64,000 nt of DNA from Siphonodentalium dalli (lineage: Eukaryota > Mollusca > Scaphopoda > Gadilida > Siphonodentaliidae), in the NCBI GenBank assembly GCA_032622095.1, contig CP136064.1:279269614-279333613 (forward strand), in the 5' to 3' direction. The translations under genes and the position numbers were made by a program. Of this stretch, positions 11,901 through 26,900 are shown piece after piece; positions within the stretch are counted from its first letter, which is position 1; the number at the start of each line of letters is the position of its first letter. Below the pieces are notes generated by a model that had not been told where the DNA came from, did no database searches, and saw nothing but the letters and a program-made list of their open reading frames with translations.

Positions 11901-14900
11901 TAGGTCTCAACTGCTAATAAAGACATAAATGGCTGAACCACAAAAACTGATACCAACGAATTTAAAGCCATTCACAGTAGTGAATAGTCAAGGGCAATAT
12001 ATAATGTTAGGTAATCCCTGTCATATACTGGTAGCACAATGTCATTTTTATATAAGATTAAATGAGTTTATATGCATAACAGTTCCCTCTACATTTTCTG
12101 GTTATTACTAGAAAGAGGAAGGTATAAGCATTTTAAGGGTTAATGCAGGAGAAGGTAACCCTTTCATGATGGGAACTGTGCTGGTGCAGCATTAAAAGTT
12201 CTGTGTCAGTGGGTTCTCTTATATATGCGAGTCTCCCATAGGGAGCCTCCAATATATAAGAGAATGCACTGGCTTAAAAGTTCAATGTAAATATTGTTAG
12301 GCCCAATGTATTCTCTTATATATGCGAGGCTCCCTATGGGAGACTTGTATATAATAGAATGCATTGGCACAGGGTTTGTTGCAAAAGTTTAGGAATCTCC
12401 TGTCATGGAAGGGTTAAATATAATAAAAGGTCAGCCGACCACAGTGTCCCCCGAAAACGTGGCAAGTCGATGCCGCTTTGTTAAAGAAATTTAAAAAAAT
12501 GTTGAAATTTTCTAAGTCGAAAAGAGTTAATAACTCCGTAAAAAAAAAATTCCGTCATCTATATACATGTTGCACATCTCCAATTTGTGGGTAACAATAC
12601 TCTGAAGTTTCAAATATCAAAACTGTAGGAGGAGTTGATTACACCATGAAGGTACACTCATACAGAAAATTATAAAAAATGTTGAAATTTTCTTAAGTCG
12701 AAAACGGTTAATAACTCTGTCAAAAAAATAATTTCCGTCACCTATGTACATGTTGCACATCTTCAATATATGGGCAACAATATTATGAAGTTTCAAATTT
12801 CTAGGATGAAAACTGTAGGAGGAGTTGATTACACCATGAAGGTACCCTCATACTGAAAATTTTCGAACGTCGAAAGGGTTAATAACTCCGTCAAAAATCA
12901 TTTTTCCATCATCTAGATAGCGCCATGGAGGTACTCAAAAGTGTGACAGACGGTGCGACGAACGGACGGACAGACGGACAGACAGAGCCCGTTTCTATAG
13001 TCCCCCAAAAATAAATTTTTCGGGGGACAAAAAGCGTGTATATAGCCCACCTGACCCAGTCTCTGGTAGACGAACTCCTTGAACATCTCTGTACCTTCTA
13101 ATGGTTTCTTTATGTAATAAAGACTGTCCTCTGATGCAGGAGAGCTAATAAACAAGATGATAAGAGAAATGATGCATAAATTAACTGTATATAAGACAAA
13201 ATATATAAAATACTTGTTCTCAGGCACCTCCCTCATCACCAAATAGAGGGCCTCATAGATAAAAATACTGTGTTCTCAGGCACCTCCCTCATCACCAAAT
13301 AGAGGGCCTCATAGATAAAAATACTGTGTTCTCAGGCACCTCCCTCATCACCAAATAGAGGGCCTCATAGATAAACAAAAATACTGTGTTCTCAGGCACC
13401 TACCTCATCACCCAAAAGAGAGGCTCATAAATAAATAAACATACTGTCTTCTCAGGCACCTCCCTCATCACCAAATAGAGGGACTCATAGATAAAAAAAA
13501 TACTGTGTTCTCAGGCACCTACCTCATCACCAAATAGAGGGCCTCATAGATAAAAAAATACTGTGTTCTCAGGCACCTACCTCATCACCCAAAAGAGAGG
13601 CTCATAAATAAATAAACATACCCGGTACTGTCTTCTCAGGCACCACCCATCCCTCATCACCCAAAGAGGGACTCATAAATATAAAAGCGGTGTTCTCAGG
13701 CACCTCCCTCATCACCCAAAAGAGGGCTTCATCAAATAAATAAAAATACTGTGTTCTCAGGCTCCTCCCTCATCACCGAAAGAGAACCTCATAAATAAAA
13801 ATACTGTGTTCTCAGGCTCCTCCCTCATCACCGAAAGAGAACCTCATAAATACAATTTATTTTCGAAAAGTTAAAAACTCAATAACCCAATTTTTATCTA
13901 CAAATTTAGAGATGTTTATATTGATGATGTAATGGCTAAATACATTTGAGGATATATTGCTTGGAAAAGAGTAGGATTATATTCAGTAAAAATATACATA
14001 TATGCATTACTTTCCAGAATTATCAGGGGGAAAAAAACCTTCCTCCCTCATCTATTGTTCGCTATATAATTGGTCATAAATGTCTCGTGGAATCGTTTTG
14101 TTTATAAAGTTTGATGTTACTTAGCTTTTAACCATTCCATGACTGGAGCATCATGAATTTTTGCAAAATCCCTGTGCCAATGCATTCTCTTATATAGTCA
14201 CCTCGCATATATAAGACAATGCATTGGCCTAACAAATTTTTTAATATTTTCAATTGTTTTAATTGTTAAAAATTGCAAGAAAATGAAAAAAAAAAAATAA
14301 CGAAAAATTGTTAAAGAATGTAAGAAATAATGATAAAAAGGGATAAAAAATGTTAAAGAATGTAAGAAAAAATTATGAAATTTGATAAAGAATGTGTTAA
14401 AGAATGTAAGAAAAAATTATAAAAATTGTTAAAGTTTGTAAGAAAAAATAATAAAAAATTGTTAGGCCAATACATTCCCTTATTTATGCGAGGCGACCTA
14501 TGGTCATTAACCCATTGAACCCTGGCTCCCCATGATTGACGCCCTGACCCTGGGCTCCCAGGGGTGTTTTCACTTATTGTAGACTGTGTTCAGACGTATG
14601 GTGCTGTATTGTATGCACTATCTTCTACCATATTGTTTACACCATTGGAAAGATTATTAAATTCTGAATTCAGCACATCACAATCTATTTCAATATCTTA
14701 AATCCAGAAAAAGTTATAAAAAATTGAAAACTTATTAGATTTATTATAGAAACTGCCAAAAAAATATTACGTAACGTCACAATCCCAACATAAATACATG
14801 ACGTCATATGGGCTTTAGCCAAAACAAACTCTGGGTGTTCTCTGAATACCCCACCAATAACTAAAATGAGCGGCATTGTGCGGTCTATTGGCTTATGCCA

Positions 14901-17900
14901 TCTTAAATACAAGATTCTGAACTTTTTTCTCGTGTAAATCTATATAGCGTGTACCTTTACGCAAAAAAATTATGATTTAATGAACTCAGAAGATTGTTTA
15001 TTCTTGAACAAAACTCGTATGACATGTGTTTACATCCGACAATCGTTAGCGCGAATTATATAATTTAGTGGAATATCCGAAATTTCTTCACACACATTGG
15101 GAGTTAAATACCACAAGAATACGTCACTAAAGTTTCTATCTATAAATATATATTTTTAGATCTCTTATGAGCCATATAAGGCGATATGACCTAACGCGAA
15201 ACGAGAGGTCACGAGAAGCAATATGGCGGCGCCGTAATTGCAGAAATGTGATGAAATGGAGACTGTATCCGGTTTTTAATTGGCTTATACTTCGTTATGC
15301 CAAACACAACCTCGATAATTGTTGGGCAGCTAAAACAGTTATAATATGAATTTTATGCAACATTATTTTATTTTTCTCAACGTTGAGTATTTATCGAAAT
15401 ATAAAAAATAAATTGCAACACTGCGACGCCGACGGTAGAACGAGATTACGCCATGGCCGGAAAACCGGCCAGTCGCGTATATATGCAATTACGTTCTGGC
15501 CGGAATACCGGCCAGCCGGGTTCAAAGGGTTAACCCTTTACCCAACAAACCGGCCAGAACCGGCCAAATAAAGCTTCAACAGCCTAAAATATCTTCGGTC
15601 TGTCTCAATAGAACCATACACATATGGATATCATTGGAACCGGCTCCTTGACTACATTGTGATAGTTACAGTTAGCCCTGTGCCAATGCATTCTCTTATA
15701 TATGCGAGTCGACCATAGGTCGCCTCGCATATATAAGAGAATGCATTGGCCTAAAAAATTCTTTTTTTAACACTTTTTCTTACATTCTTTAACAATTTTA
15801 TAATTTTTAATGTGTTAAGCCAATGCATTCTCTTATATATGCGAGGCGACCTATGGTCGACTCGCATATATAAGAGAATGCATTGGCACAGGGCCCTTCT
15901 GTTGGGTAAAGGGTTAAAGGGTTTAATCACTGATTTTGCTTACATGGTTGAGTACTTACATGGTTGAGTACTTACATGGTTGAGTACTTACATGGTTGAG
16001 TAATTACTTGGTTGAGTACTTACATGGTTGAGTAATTACTTGGTTGAGTACTTACATGGTTGAGTACTTACTTGGTTGAGTAATTACTTGGTCGAGTACT
16101 TACTTGGTCGAGTACTTACATGGTCGAGTACTTACATGGTTGAGTAATTACTTGGTTGAGTACTTACATGGTTGAGTACTTACATGGTTGAGTAATTACT
16201 TGGTTGAGTACTTACATGGTTGAGTAATTACTTGGTTGAGTACTTACATGGTTGAGTACTTACTTGGTTGAGTACTTACTTGGTTGAGTACTTACATGGT
16301 TGAGTAATTACTTGGTTGAGTACTTACATGGTTGAGTACTTACTTGGTTGAGTACTTACATGGTTGAGTAATTACTTGGTTGAGTACTTACATGGTTGAG
16401 TACTTACTTGGTTGAGTACTTACATGGTTGAGTACTTACATGGTTGAGTAATTACTTGGTTGAGTAATTACTTGGTCGAGTACTTACTTGGTCGAGTACT
16501 TACATGGTTGAGTACTTACATGGTTGAGTAATTACATGGTTGAGTACTTACATGGTTGAGTACTTACATGGTTGAGTAATTACATGGTTGAGTACTTACT
16601 TGGTTGAGTACTTACTTGGTTGAGTACTTACATGGTTGAGTAATTACTTGGTTGAGTACTTACATGGTTGAGTACTTACTTGGTTGAGTAATTACTTGGT
16701 TGAGTACTTACATGGTTGAGTAATTACTTGGTTGAGTACTTACATGGTTGAGTACTTACATGGTTGAGTAATTACTTGGTTGAGTACTTACATGGTTGAG
16801 TACTTACATGGTTGAGTACTTACATGGTTGAGTACTTACTTGGTTGAGTACTTACTTGGTTGAGTACTTACATGGTTGAGTAATTACTTGGTTGAGTACT
16901 TACATGGTTGAGTACTTACTTGGTTGAGTACTTACATGGTTGAGTACTTACATGGTTGAGTAATTACTTGGTTGAGTAATTACTTGGTCGAGTACTTACT
17001 TGGTCGAGTACTTACATGGTTGAGTACTTACATGGTTGAGTACTTACATGGTTGAGTACTTACATGGTTGAGTACTTACATGGTTGAGTAATTACATGGT
17101 TGAGTACTTACATGGTTGAGTACTTACATGGTTGAGTACTTACATGGTTGAGTAATTACTTGGTTGAGTACTTACATGGTTGAGTAATTACTTGGTTGAG
17201 TACTTACATGGTTGAGTACTTACATGGTTGAGTAATTACTTGGTTGAGTACTTACATGGTTGAGTACTTACATGGTTGAGTAATTACTTGATTGAGTACT
17301 TACATGGTTGAGTACTTACATGGTTGAGTACTTACATGGTTGAGTACTTACATGATTGAGTACTTACATGGTTGAGTAATTACATGGTTGAGTACTTACA
17401 TGGTTGAGTACTTACATGGTTGAGTAATTACTTGGTTGAGTACTTACTTGGTTGAGTACTTACATGGTTGAGTACTTACTTGGTTGAGTACTTACATGGT
17501 TGAGTACTTACATGGTTGAGTACTTACATGGTTGAGTACTTACATGGTTGAGTACTTACATGGTTGAGTACTTACATGGTTGAGTACTTACTTGGTTGAG
17601 TACTTACATGGTTGAGTACTTACATGGTTGAGTAATTACTTGGTTGAGTAATTACTTGGTTGAGTACTTACATGGTTGAGTAGTCTTGGGAGAAGTTTTC
17701 CAGTGGTATTGTGTACTTACATGGTTGAGTACTACTTGGTTGAGTACTACTTGGTTGAGTACTTACTTGGTTGAGTACTTACATGGTTGAGTACTTACAT
17801 GGTTGAGTACTTACATGGTTGAGTACTTACATGGTTGAGTACTTACATGGTTGAGTACTTACATGGTTGAGTACTTACATGGTTGAGTACTTACATGGTT

Positions 17901-20900
17901 GAGTACTTACATGGTTGAGTAGTCTTGGGAGAAGTTTTCCAGCGGTATTGTGTACTCATTTATCACATAATCATTATCCAGGCTGCGCTGATCGGGAAAA
18001 TAGTCTGTCGTGATTGGGAGTGAGGCTGGTATAGTTATCGACTTCCAGTCCACACCTGAGGAATGTGAGAGAACAGACTGTTATACAAGAATCATTGGGT
18101 AAAAGTATCACTTAAGACCTTTCAAGCAGACATCTAGCTAAGCAACCTATAACAGAACGATTCAATGAAAACTAGCAACTACAGTATCCATTATTTCGGA
18201 ACAAGTTATCAATCCCATAGCAGTAAAGTCTTATACTATGAATTATGTTAAAACCTAATTACAAAATAGAATATTTGTAAATATTAACCCTTTCTATACT
18301 AAATATAATTTGAGAAATAATTATCCTTTAGGAAATAAAATTGAACTCCTTCTGTATCTTCATTATCTATCGTCTGCTTGCTATTCCTGAAAACCCATCC
18401 AGATGAATAATAGACCATTTCAATGTATACTTTATTAGCTGAGTGGGAGAATCCATTTAGAACAGAAAGGGTTAAATACATCACTGAGAAACATTTAGAA
18501 TGCTCTATGAATTATATTAAGAATTTTCTCTAAAAAGTTTTCTATTTAAGGAAGATGTGTTCTGTGAAATATTAGATGGCCCATTAATGGTCAACAAAGT
18601 TTATATAGCTTCATGTCTTCTTTTAATAATGAACCATTGTTAGAAGCTATAAGGCCAAAAAATAAATGTATTTGTGCTAGTAAACCCAACATACCAAATT
18701 TCATTCCATTCAGCTCAAGACTTACGAAAAAGCGAATGGACGGACAGATGAATGGATGGATGGACCAATAACATAATATATCCTGTTTCAAATGCGTATA
18801 AATGTTGAGAACACAGATATTTTATTTTAACCCTTTACCCAACAAACCGGCCAAATAAAGCTTCAACAGCCTAAAATATCTTCGGTCTGTCTCAATAGAA
18901 CCATACAAATATGGATATCATTGGAACCGGCTCCTTGACCACATTTTGATAGTTACAGTTATGCCCTGTGCCAATGCATTCTCTTATATATGCGAGTCGA
19001 CCATAGGTCGCCTCGCATATATAAGAGAATGCATTGGCCTAAAAAAAATCTTTTTTTAACACTTTTTACCATTTTTTCTTACATTCTTTAACAATTTTAT
19101 AATTTGTAATGTGTTAAGCCAATGCATTCTCTTATATATGCGAGGCGACCTATGGTCGACTCGCATATATAAGAGAATGCATTGGCACAGGGCCCTTCTG
19201 TTGGGTAAAGGGTGTAAGAAAATGTTGAGAGGTCAGAGGAGCAACATTTGAATTTTATGGAGATTGTTGAGATGATTTATGTTATAGACCTCAATATACT
19301 GTAGAGTTAGTTCTACAAATATCTCAGAGATTGACAAAGTAAAAGTTCACAACAGCTATAATATAAATGACAACATGAATATAACTAACCTAATACACAA
19401 ATGAACAATATATAGCATTGCATGTTGTAAAAGTTCACAATTTCCTCATCTCACAGAAGGGATTAATCCAAGTTTCCTTTGACGTAGAGCACCTAGTGAA
19501 ATTGGTAGGGATAGATACTGCTTTACATTGAAGCATCCTGCCTATACCTTACTGTAGCGGGGTTTAAGCATTTGAGTGCCAGGTCGATTTTTGTATAAAC
19601 CCATATACCCTGCGCCAATGCATTCTCTTATATATGCGAGTCGACCATAGGTCGCCTCGCATATATAAGAGAATGCATTGGCCTAACATTTTTTTTTTTT
19701 TTATACAATTTTTTACAATTTTAATAATTTATTCTTATATTCTTTAACAGACTTATTTTGTAGGTTTAGGGCCGATGAGATCGGCCTCTGGCACTCAAAG
19801 GGTTAAGCATTAATAAACTGTTCATCTAACAATCAAAGATAAATTTGATAACATGTCGCAATTGTGGCATTAACTTGATTCATTCCATAGAAGACATGAC
19901 ATTTGTTATGAACGCCACACGAGTTGTCAATTGAAAGTGGTAATTTAATGTGAAAAATATATTTTATCACAATATTTACGTAATTTATAAAGAATACAAA
20001 CTCATTTGATCTTGCGAACTTCATAACAGTTCAGCTCTTCCCTAGATGTAAGCAAACAGATCAAATGTAAGGTTACTCCTAATTAATTATACAGCATATT
20101 CTATACTACATGTAGTAATTCAAGTAACATGACAGTTAGATTATAATACACCATTATGCAGGGACCAGCCTATTTGGAGAAGTCACTTCTCCCTGTATGA
20201 TTATTAAGAAGAAAAGGACTGTTATCAGGAAGAAATAACAATGCCTGAAGTTAAATTTACACACCCAACATCACCCTTCTATGATCCAATCAGTAGGATC
20301 GTCCCAGCCTCCCAAGTCGCCCTCTAGGCTGGTCCCTGCTATTATGACTAAGAAATCACTCTTTCAGATAAATCTGTCCATTTTGTATTGATTTGTATGA
20401 TTATGTTGATTAAAATTGATGAAAAAATCCTGCCACTCGATCTGGGTGTAAAGTCCGCTATATATAGAAGACCAAACCAGTATCATCCCTACATATTTCA
20501 CTAGCTGGTTTACATCCGGGGTAACTTGGACCAGGTCTGTTACTCTCATTATCACTGAATATCAAACCTTATTTTAAAATAGTCGTACTTTTTTCCTTAC
20601 AGTCCTTTTGTATTGGCCAGTTGCCAAACTTCATTCTAAGGTTGATATATTTTTTTTAATTTAACAAGAAAACAAACCTATGAACATATAGAAAGTGCCC
20701 GATTCTATCTGTCATACACTAATAATAAAAGATATATTGTACAGTAGTTCATTCATACCAGATTATCTCAGTTTCAATATCATGCAGGAGAATAATCTAC
20801 ACATAACATATTCATAATTATTCTGTTATTTGTGTCAAACTGCTATAAATAGTAACAAGAGCGTTCCATATTACCCTAGGGGACTATATAAATAGTAACA

Positions 20901-23900
20901 AGAGCGTTCCCTATTACCCTAGGGGACTATATAAATAGTAACAAGAGCGTTCCCTATTACCCTAGGGGACTATATAAATAGTAACAAGAGCGTTCCCTAT
21001 TTCATTCAAAGTGCAATAATATTCAATCATAATGAACTTTGAGTGAAATATTTCGAAATACAAAAGCTCTGTCATTTCTTTAACCCTTTACCCAACAAAC
21101 CGTCCAAAACCGGCCAAGTAAAGCTTCAACAGCCTAAAATATCTTCGGTCTGTCTCAATAGAACCATACAAATATGGATATCATTGGAACCGGCTCCTTG
21201 ACCACATTGTGATAGTTACAGTTAGCCCTGTGCCAATGCATTCTCTTATATATGCGAGTCGACCATAGGTCGCCTCGCATATATAAGAGAATGCATTGGC
21301 CTAAAAAAAATCTTTTTTTAACACTTTTTACCATTTTTCTTACATTCTTTAACAATTTTATAATTTTTAATGTGTTAAGCCAATGCATTCTCTTATATAT
21401 GCGAGGCAACCTATGGTCGACTCGCATATATAAGAGAATGCATTGGCACAGGGTCCTTCTGTTGGGTAAAGGGTTAAAGTCACCAATGGTGTTCAGGTCC
21501 TAAATATATCAGAGAGCGTACTACATCGTTCATTCACTAAAAAAAATGTCCTATTGGCCAAAGGAGAATTCAAACTGTATTGTTTCTTTGATTGTAAACA
21601 TCGCAGCCATGATTTGATATCAGTTTGTCAGATTAACCTGTTTGTGATGGGAGCTGGGCTGGTGTAGCATTAAAGATCCTGTGCCAGTGCATTCTCTTAT
21701 ATATGTGAGTCTCCCCAAGAACGCATTGGCTTACAATGTCAAGGTAAATATTGATAAAGAATTTCCTTGGCTTCGGGGGGAAAAATATTTGATTCGGGTG
21801 GAGGAACCCACTCAACAAAGCTCAGAGTTATTAGATATCGATATTTGAATTCTATTATTTTTCACCACTGATAATTTTAAGTGGCCCAGTAAACAGTCAA
21901 CGAGAAGACTTTCTCTGACCAAATTGCGGATGAAGTTGAATAACTCTAAAATCAAGTGGCTTTTTTGTGTCAGATATTTGACAAACCGCAAAATGTCGTT
22001 AAACAAAATGTTGATAAGCAACAAGTTTTGTTTATTTTATACGGAAGTTGACTGTGGTTAACATTATTTTTGGGCAATTACTCGATTCTGATAACTGAAG
22101 CGGCATTTCAATTTTTTTTACTGTTGTTGGAATCTGATGATATGGGGACCATCGAATCGGATTGAGTACCTTTAAGTCAATGTATTGTCTTATATATGCG
22201 AGGCTCCCTATGGGAGACTCGCATATATAAAAGAATGCACTGGCACAGGGTATTCACAAAATTTCAATCTTACCAGGGAGTGTTTGTAGTGAAGATAAGT
22301 AGCCAACTAATTATATGCAGCACAACAACTGATGCTCATGCACAAGAACACCTGACTTATGCAACACAATATGTCCCTTGACTCATGCAAGTTGAAATAT
22401 TACATACATGTATATCATCTGCTGAGCCTGTATATTTAAACAATATGTATAATATGTATAATAAATTCTAGTGGATTTTAAAGTTATATTCTGTGTTTAT
22501 TTGGCATCAATTTCTATGTTCCACTTCTAGCAGCTCAAAAAATGATAAAATTAATAAGATACACCAAAACTGTGCAAGCCTTGAATATAGTGTGTCTAAC
22601 ATTTGCAGATTGAGGTCCCCATCACCAAATTCACCCTTTGAGAATCTATTCTGCTTAGGCCTCAACTGCTATGGGAGACCTAGGATCAGATTGAAGTTTC
22701 CCAGTTGAAACACCCATTAGTCACCTCGATTATGCAATTTATATTCTGAAAATTAGGGGATATAGAACCTGAACAGAAGGGGAAAAAGTAACAAAAAACT
22801 TGTTAACCCTTTACCCAACAGAAGGGCCCTGTGCCAATGCATTCTCTTATATATGCGAGTCGACCATAGGTCGCCTCGCATATATAATAGAATGCATTGG
22901 CACAGGGCCCTTCTGTTGGGTAAAGGGTTAAGGGTTTTTTTTAGGCCAATGCATTCTCTTATATATGCGAGGCGACCTATGGTCGACTCGCATATATAAG
23001 AGAATGCATTGGCACAGGGTATAACTGTAACTATCACAATGTGGTCAAGGAGCCGGTTCCAATGATATCCATATTTGTATGGTTTTATTGAGACAGACCC
23101 AAGATATTTTAGGCTGTTGAAGCTTTATTTGGCCGGTTTTGGCCGGTTTGTTGGGTAAAGGGTTAATTTGATATTATGTATACTTCCCAGAAGATGAAAC
23201 CTAAGCAGAATGAGGTCTCCAGAGAGTGAATTTGTTGATGCTAGCCAGCTGTGCGGGATAGTGTCACTAAATTCACCCTCTGGGGACTTCATTCTGCAAA
23301 TGTCAGACACACTATATCCAGGCTTGGTTATATATATATCCATATTGGTTACAAGTAATGTTTTTAATACCAAGAAAATAATGTGGAGTGACTTGAGTTC
23401 AACGATTACTTCTGCAAATAAGAAAATACACAGCGCCCCATATACAATCCTAATCTAAGTCGACTGTATTTTAGTTTAACTTTTGCTGTGGAGAACATAA
23501 CATTAACAACACTGTTCAAGTCAATGTTTACAAACAATGGTATGAAGTCTCGTTACTGGAACATTAATAATGAAAATAAGAATTTTTTTTCTTCTATTTT
23601 TTATCTTTTTTTGGTAATAATGTTTGAACAAACTTTGTTTTGATTTTTCAGCTGTACCCATCATGAACTTTAACCCTTCCATGACTGGAGCTTCCTGAAA
23701 TTTTACAAAAACCCTGTGCCAATGCATTCTCTTATATATGTGAGTCTCCCCACAGGGAGCCTCGCATATATAAGAGAATACATTGGCCTAACAATTTACT
23801 TTGACCTTGTAAGCCAGTGCATTCTCTTATATATGCGAGGCTCCCTATGGGAGACTCGCATATATAAGAGAATGCACTGGCACAGGATCTTTAATGCTTC

Positions 23901-26900
23901 ACCAGCTCAGCTCCCATCATGAAGGGTTTAAGGAATTTAACAAGCACCTGAAAGACCTGAGGAATAGCTTCATCTTATTAAGATAAACTGCAGTGTCCTT
24001 TAACCCTTTACCCAACAGAACGGCCCTGTGCCAATGCATTCTCTTATATATGCGAGTCGACCATAGGTCGCCTCGCATATATAAGAGAATGCATTGGCTT
24101 AACACATTAAAAATTATAAAATTGTTAAAGAATGTAAGAAAAAATGGTAAAAAGTGTTAAAAAAAGATTTTTTTTAGGCCAATGCATTCTCTTATATATG
24201 CGAGGCGACCTATGGTCGACTCGCATACATAAGAGAATGCATTGGCACAGGGCATAACTGTAACTATCACAATGTGGTCAAGGAGCCGGTTCCAATGATA
24301 TCCATATTTGTATGGTTCTATTGAGACAGACCGAAGATATTTTAGGCTGTTGAAGCTTTATTTGGCCGGTTTTGGCCAGTTTTGGCCGGTTTGTTGGGTA
24401 AAGGGTTAAGTACATCACAGATAGAAACAAATAATTTTGTATTTGTTACGGACCACCCAGGAACTAGTCTAGGGGATTCAAATTAAGAGGAGTGTTTATT
24501 AGGGAGACGTGGACTGTTACGAGGGAGGAGTCATAAAGGCTGACGTTCAGCTTACACCCAAACATCACACCTCCACGATCTAATAAATATCTTATAATAG
24601 AAGAAAACGATATATAATCCTATTATAATCAGGAGGTACACAACGAAGGACGAGACTGTTAGATTATTAGGGAGACATGGACTGTTATCAGGGAGACGTC
24701 ATAAAGGCTGACGTTCAGCTTACACCCAAACATCACACCTCCACGATCTAATAAATATCTTATAATAGAAGAAAACGATATATAATCCTATTATAATCAG
24801 GAGGTACACAACGAAGGACGAGACTGTTAGATTATTAGGGAGACATGGACTGTTATCAGGGAGACGTCATAAAGGCTGACGTTCAGCTTACACCCAAACA
24901 TCACACCTCCACGATCTAATAAATATCTTATAATAGAAGAAAACGATATATAATCCTATTATAATCAGGAGGTACACAACGAAGGACGAGACTGTTAGAT
25001 TATTAGGGAGACATGGACTGTTATCAGGGAGACGTCATAAAGGCTGACGTTCAGCTTACACCCAAACATCACACCTCCACGATCTAATAAATATCTTATA
25101 ATAGAAGAAAACGATATATAATCCTATTATAATCAGGAGGTACACAACGAAGGACGAGACTGTTAGATTATTAGGGAGATATGGACTGTTATCAGGGAGA
25201 CGTCATAAATGCTGAAGTTTGATTTACTCTCTAACATCACCTAATCTAATAAGTATTATGCAACACAATAGCCCATTTATAAAACCATTATAGTTAGTAT
25301 TTACACATATTATAATCTGCTGTTTTGAAATATGCATACTTCACCACAAGGAGAAAAATAGGGAGAAGTGGCACATTTTAGGGAGAAGATGTCTCCCAAG
25401 TTGCCCTCTTGGCTTGTCCCTGAAATAAGTATTTTACAAGAGAAGAAACGATTTATAATCCTACTTTAACCCTTTCAGTGCCAGGCCCGATTTTTGTATC
25501 AACCCATATACCCTGTGCCAATGCATTCTCTTATATATGCGAGTCGACCATAGGTCGTCTCGCATATATAAGAGAATGCATTGGCCTAACAATTTTTCAT
25601 CATTTGTTATTATGTTTTACAATTTTAATAATTTTTTCTTATATTCTTTAACAGACTTATTTTGTAGGTTTAGTGCCAGGGAATCTTACGTTTTTCATGG
25701 GTATCAAAATTATTACTATGAATACTTGGTGATAGTTTTGAGTTATAACATGCCCCTAAGGTTTTATCCAGTTTGTTTTTAAGTTCGTTATAGCATGCTT
25801 AAGCATACCCAAAAAAAATTCAACCCAAAAAAAAAAAAAAGTGTTAATCATTGAATATACATATCATCAGTGAGCTTCTAAAATATTGTATCTGCCGCAA
25901 ATCAAATTTTACAGGAGAAACAAAAAAAATAGTTATCTCTGGAATTGGTATCTGCCAATAACTTCGCACAATAATTCTTTATATCATAATTTGTTATAAA
26001 TGACGTTATGACATCGTGTGCTGGGCTGTTAACGTTATTGCCATTTACAGTGGAACTATATAACGGGAATATCACAAGTAGGCTTGCCACGATTATTCGA
26101 TTAATCGACTAACCTTCGACAGGTGCGGTAGTCGACGGTTATTTACATTTGTCGACTAATCGTCCAAGGTTCTGTATGTAAGCAGTACTATGCACAAATG
26201 CCATGCATGGAAGTAAAAGTTAAGTATGTAGCACAATTTACCACCCGACAGCCTGTTCTCTCGCCACTTCTGATGCGGCTTCATTTGTCTTTGATGTCGC
26301 AGCCGACGTTTGGCGGTCAACTTCAAAGAATTCGGTGTGCGACATGGTCTCACAGTCGTGGCGGGCAGGCGGCTTCCTTTGATGTCGTGTTACGGCCTTG
26401 TCATTGTTTATAAATTATGTTCAACTGTGAATTTATGTTCGTATGGATCGGTAATTAGCGATCATTATAGCCAAAATGGACGACGTGCATCAGACTGCAC
26501 CTATGTTTCATTTTTCAAATTTCATACTGTAAAACGATCAACATTATTCACAAAGTTCGCGGGACGTGGAATGTTCAAAGTTAGTAGACAGTTAATCAGT
26601 AACAAGTTTGTGTCATCACTTATTAGTGATACATAGATAACAGTCACCAACATGGTAACATATATAAACTATTAAATTGTAATTAACAAGCAGCGCGTGC
26701 ACACACCGAAGCCCGCGAAATAAAAGTGCTCGATATATGTCAGGTGACGTAATCGATACACAACAGGATTCTCTGCAAAACTAACTAACTATAGTCTGCT
26801 TTGAATAAGTATGAATACAGTTATTCCGATGCACCAATCTCTGTGTTCTAGTTATGAATAATGGCTGACTGATAAGTGTGCTGAAGTAGGTCCATAGGTA

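Noticed and set aside
15939-17920. CRISPR-like regular array
   Set aside because: Units are head-to-tail with no unique spacers, and the setting is an animal intron. The same holds for the other arrays in the window.
20364-20555. 63-codon minus-strand ORF in intron k-l
   Set aside because: Exons k and l join in phase without it and it resembles no part of DEPDC5.
21155-24105. Many ORFs sharing CILLYMRG and [10 protein letters not shown] peptides on both strands
   Set aside because: They are translations of the H1 palindrome, which reads nearly the same on both strands; not proteins.
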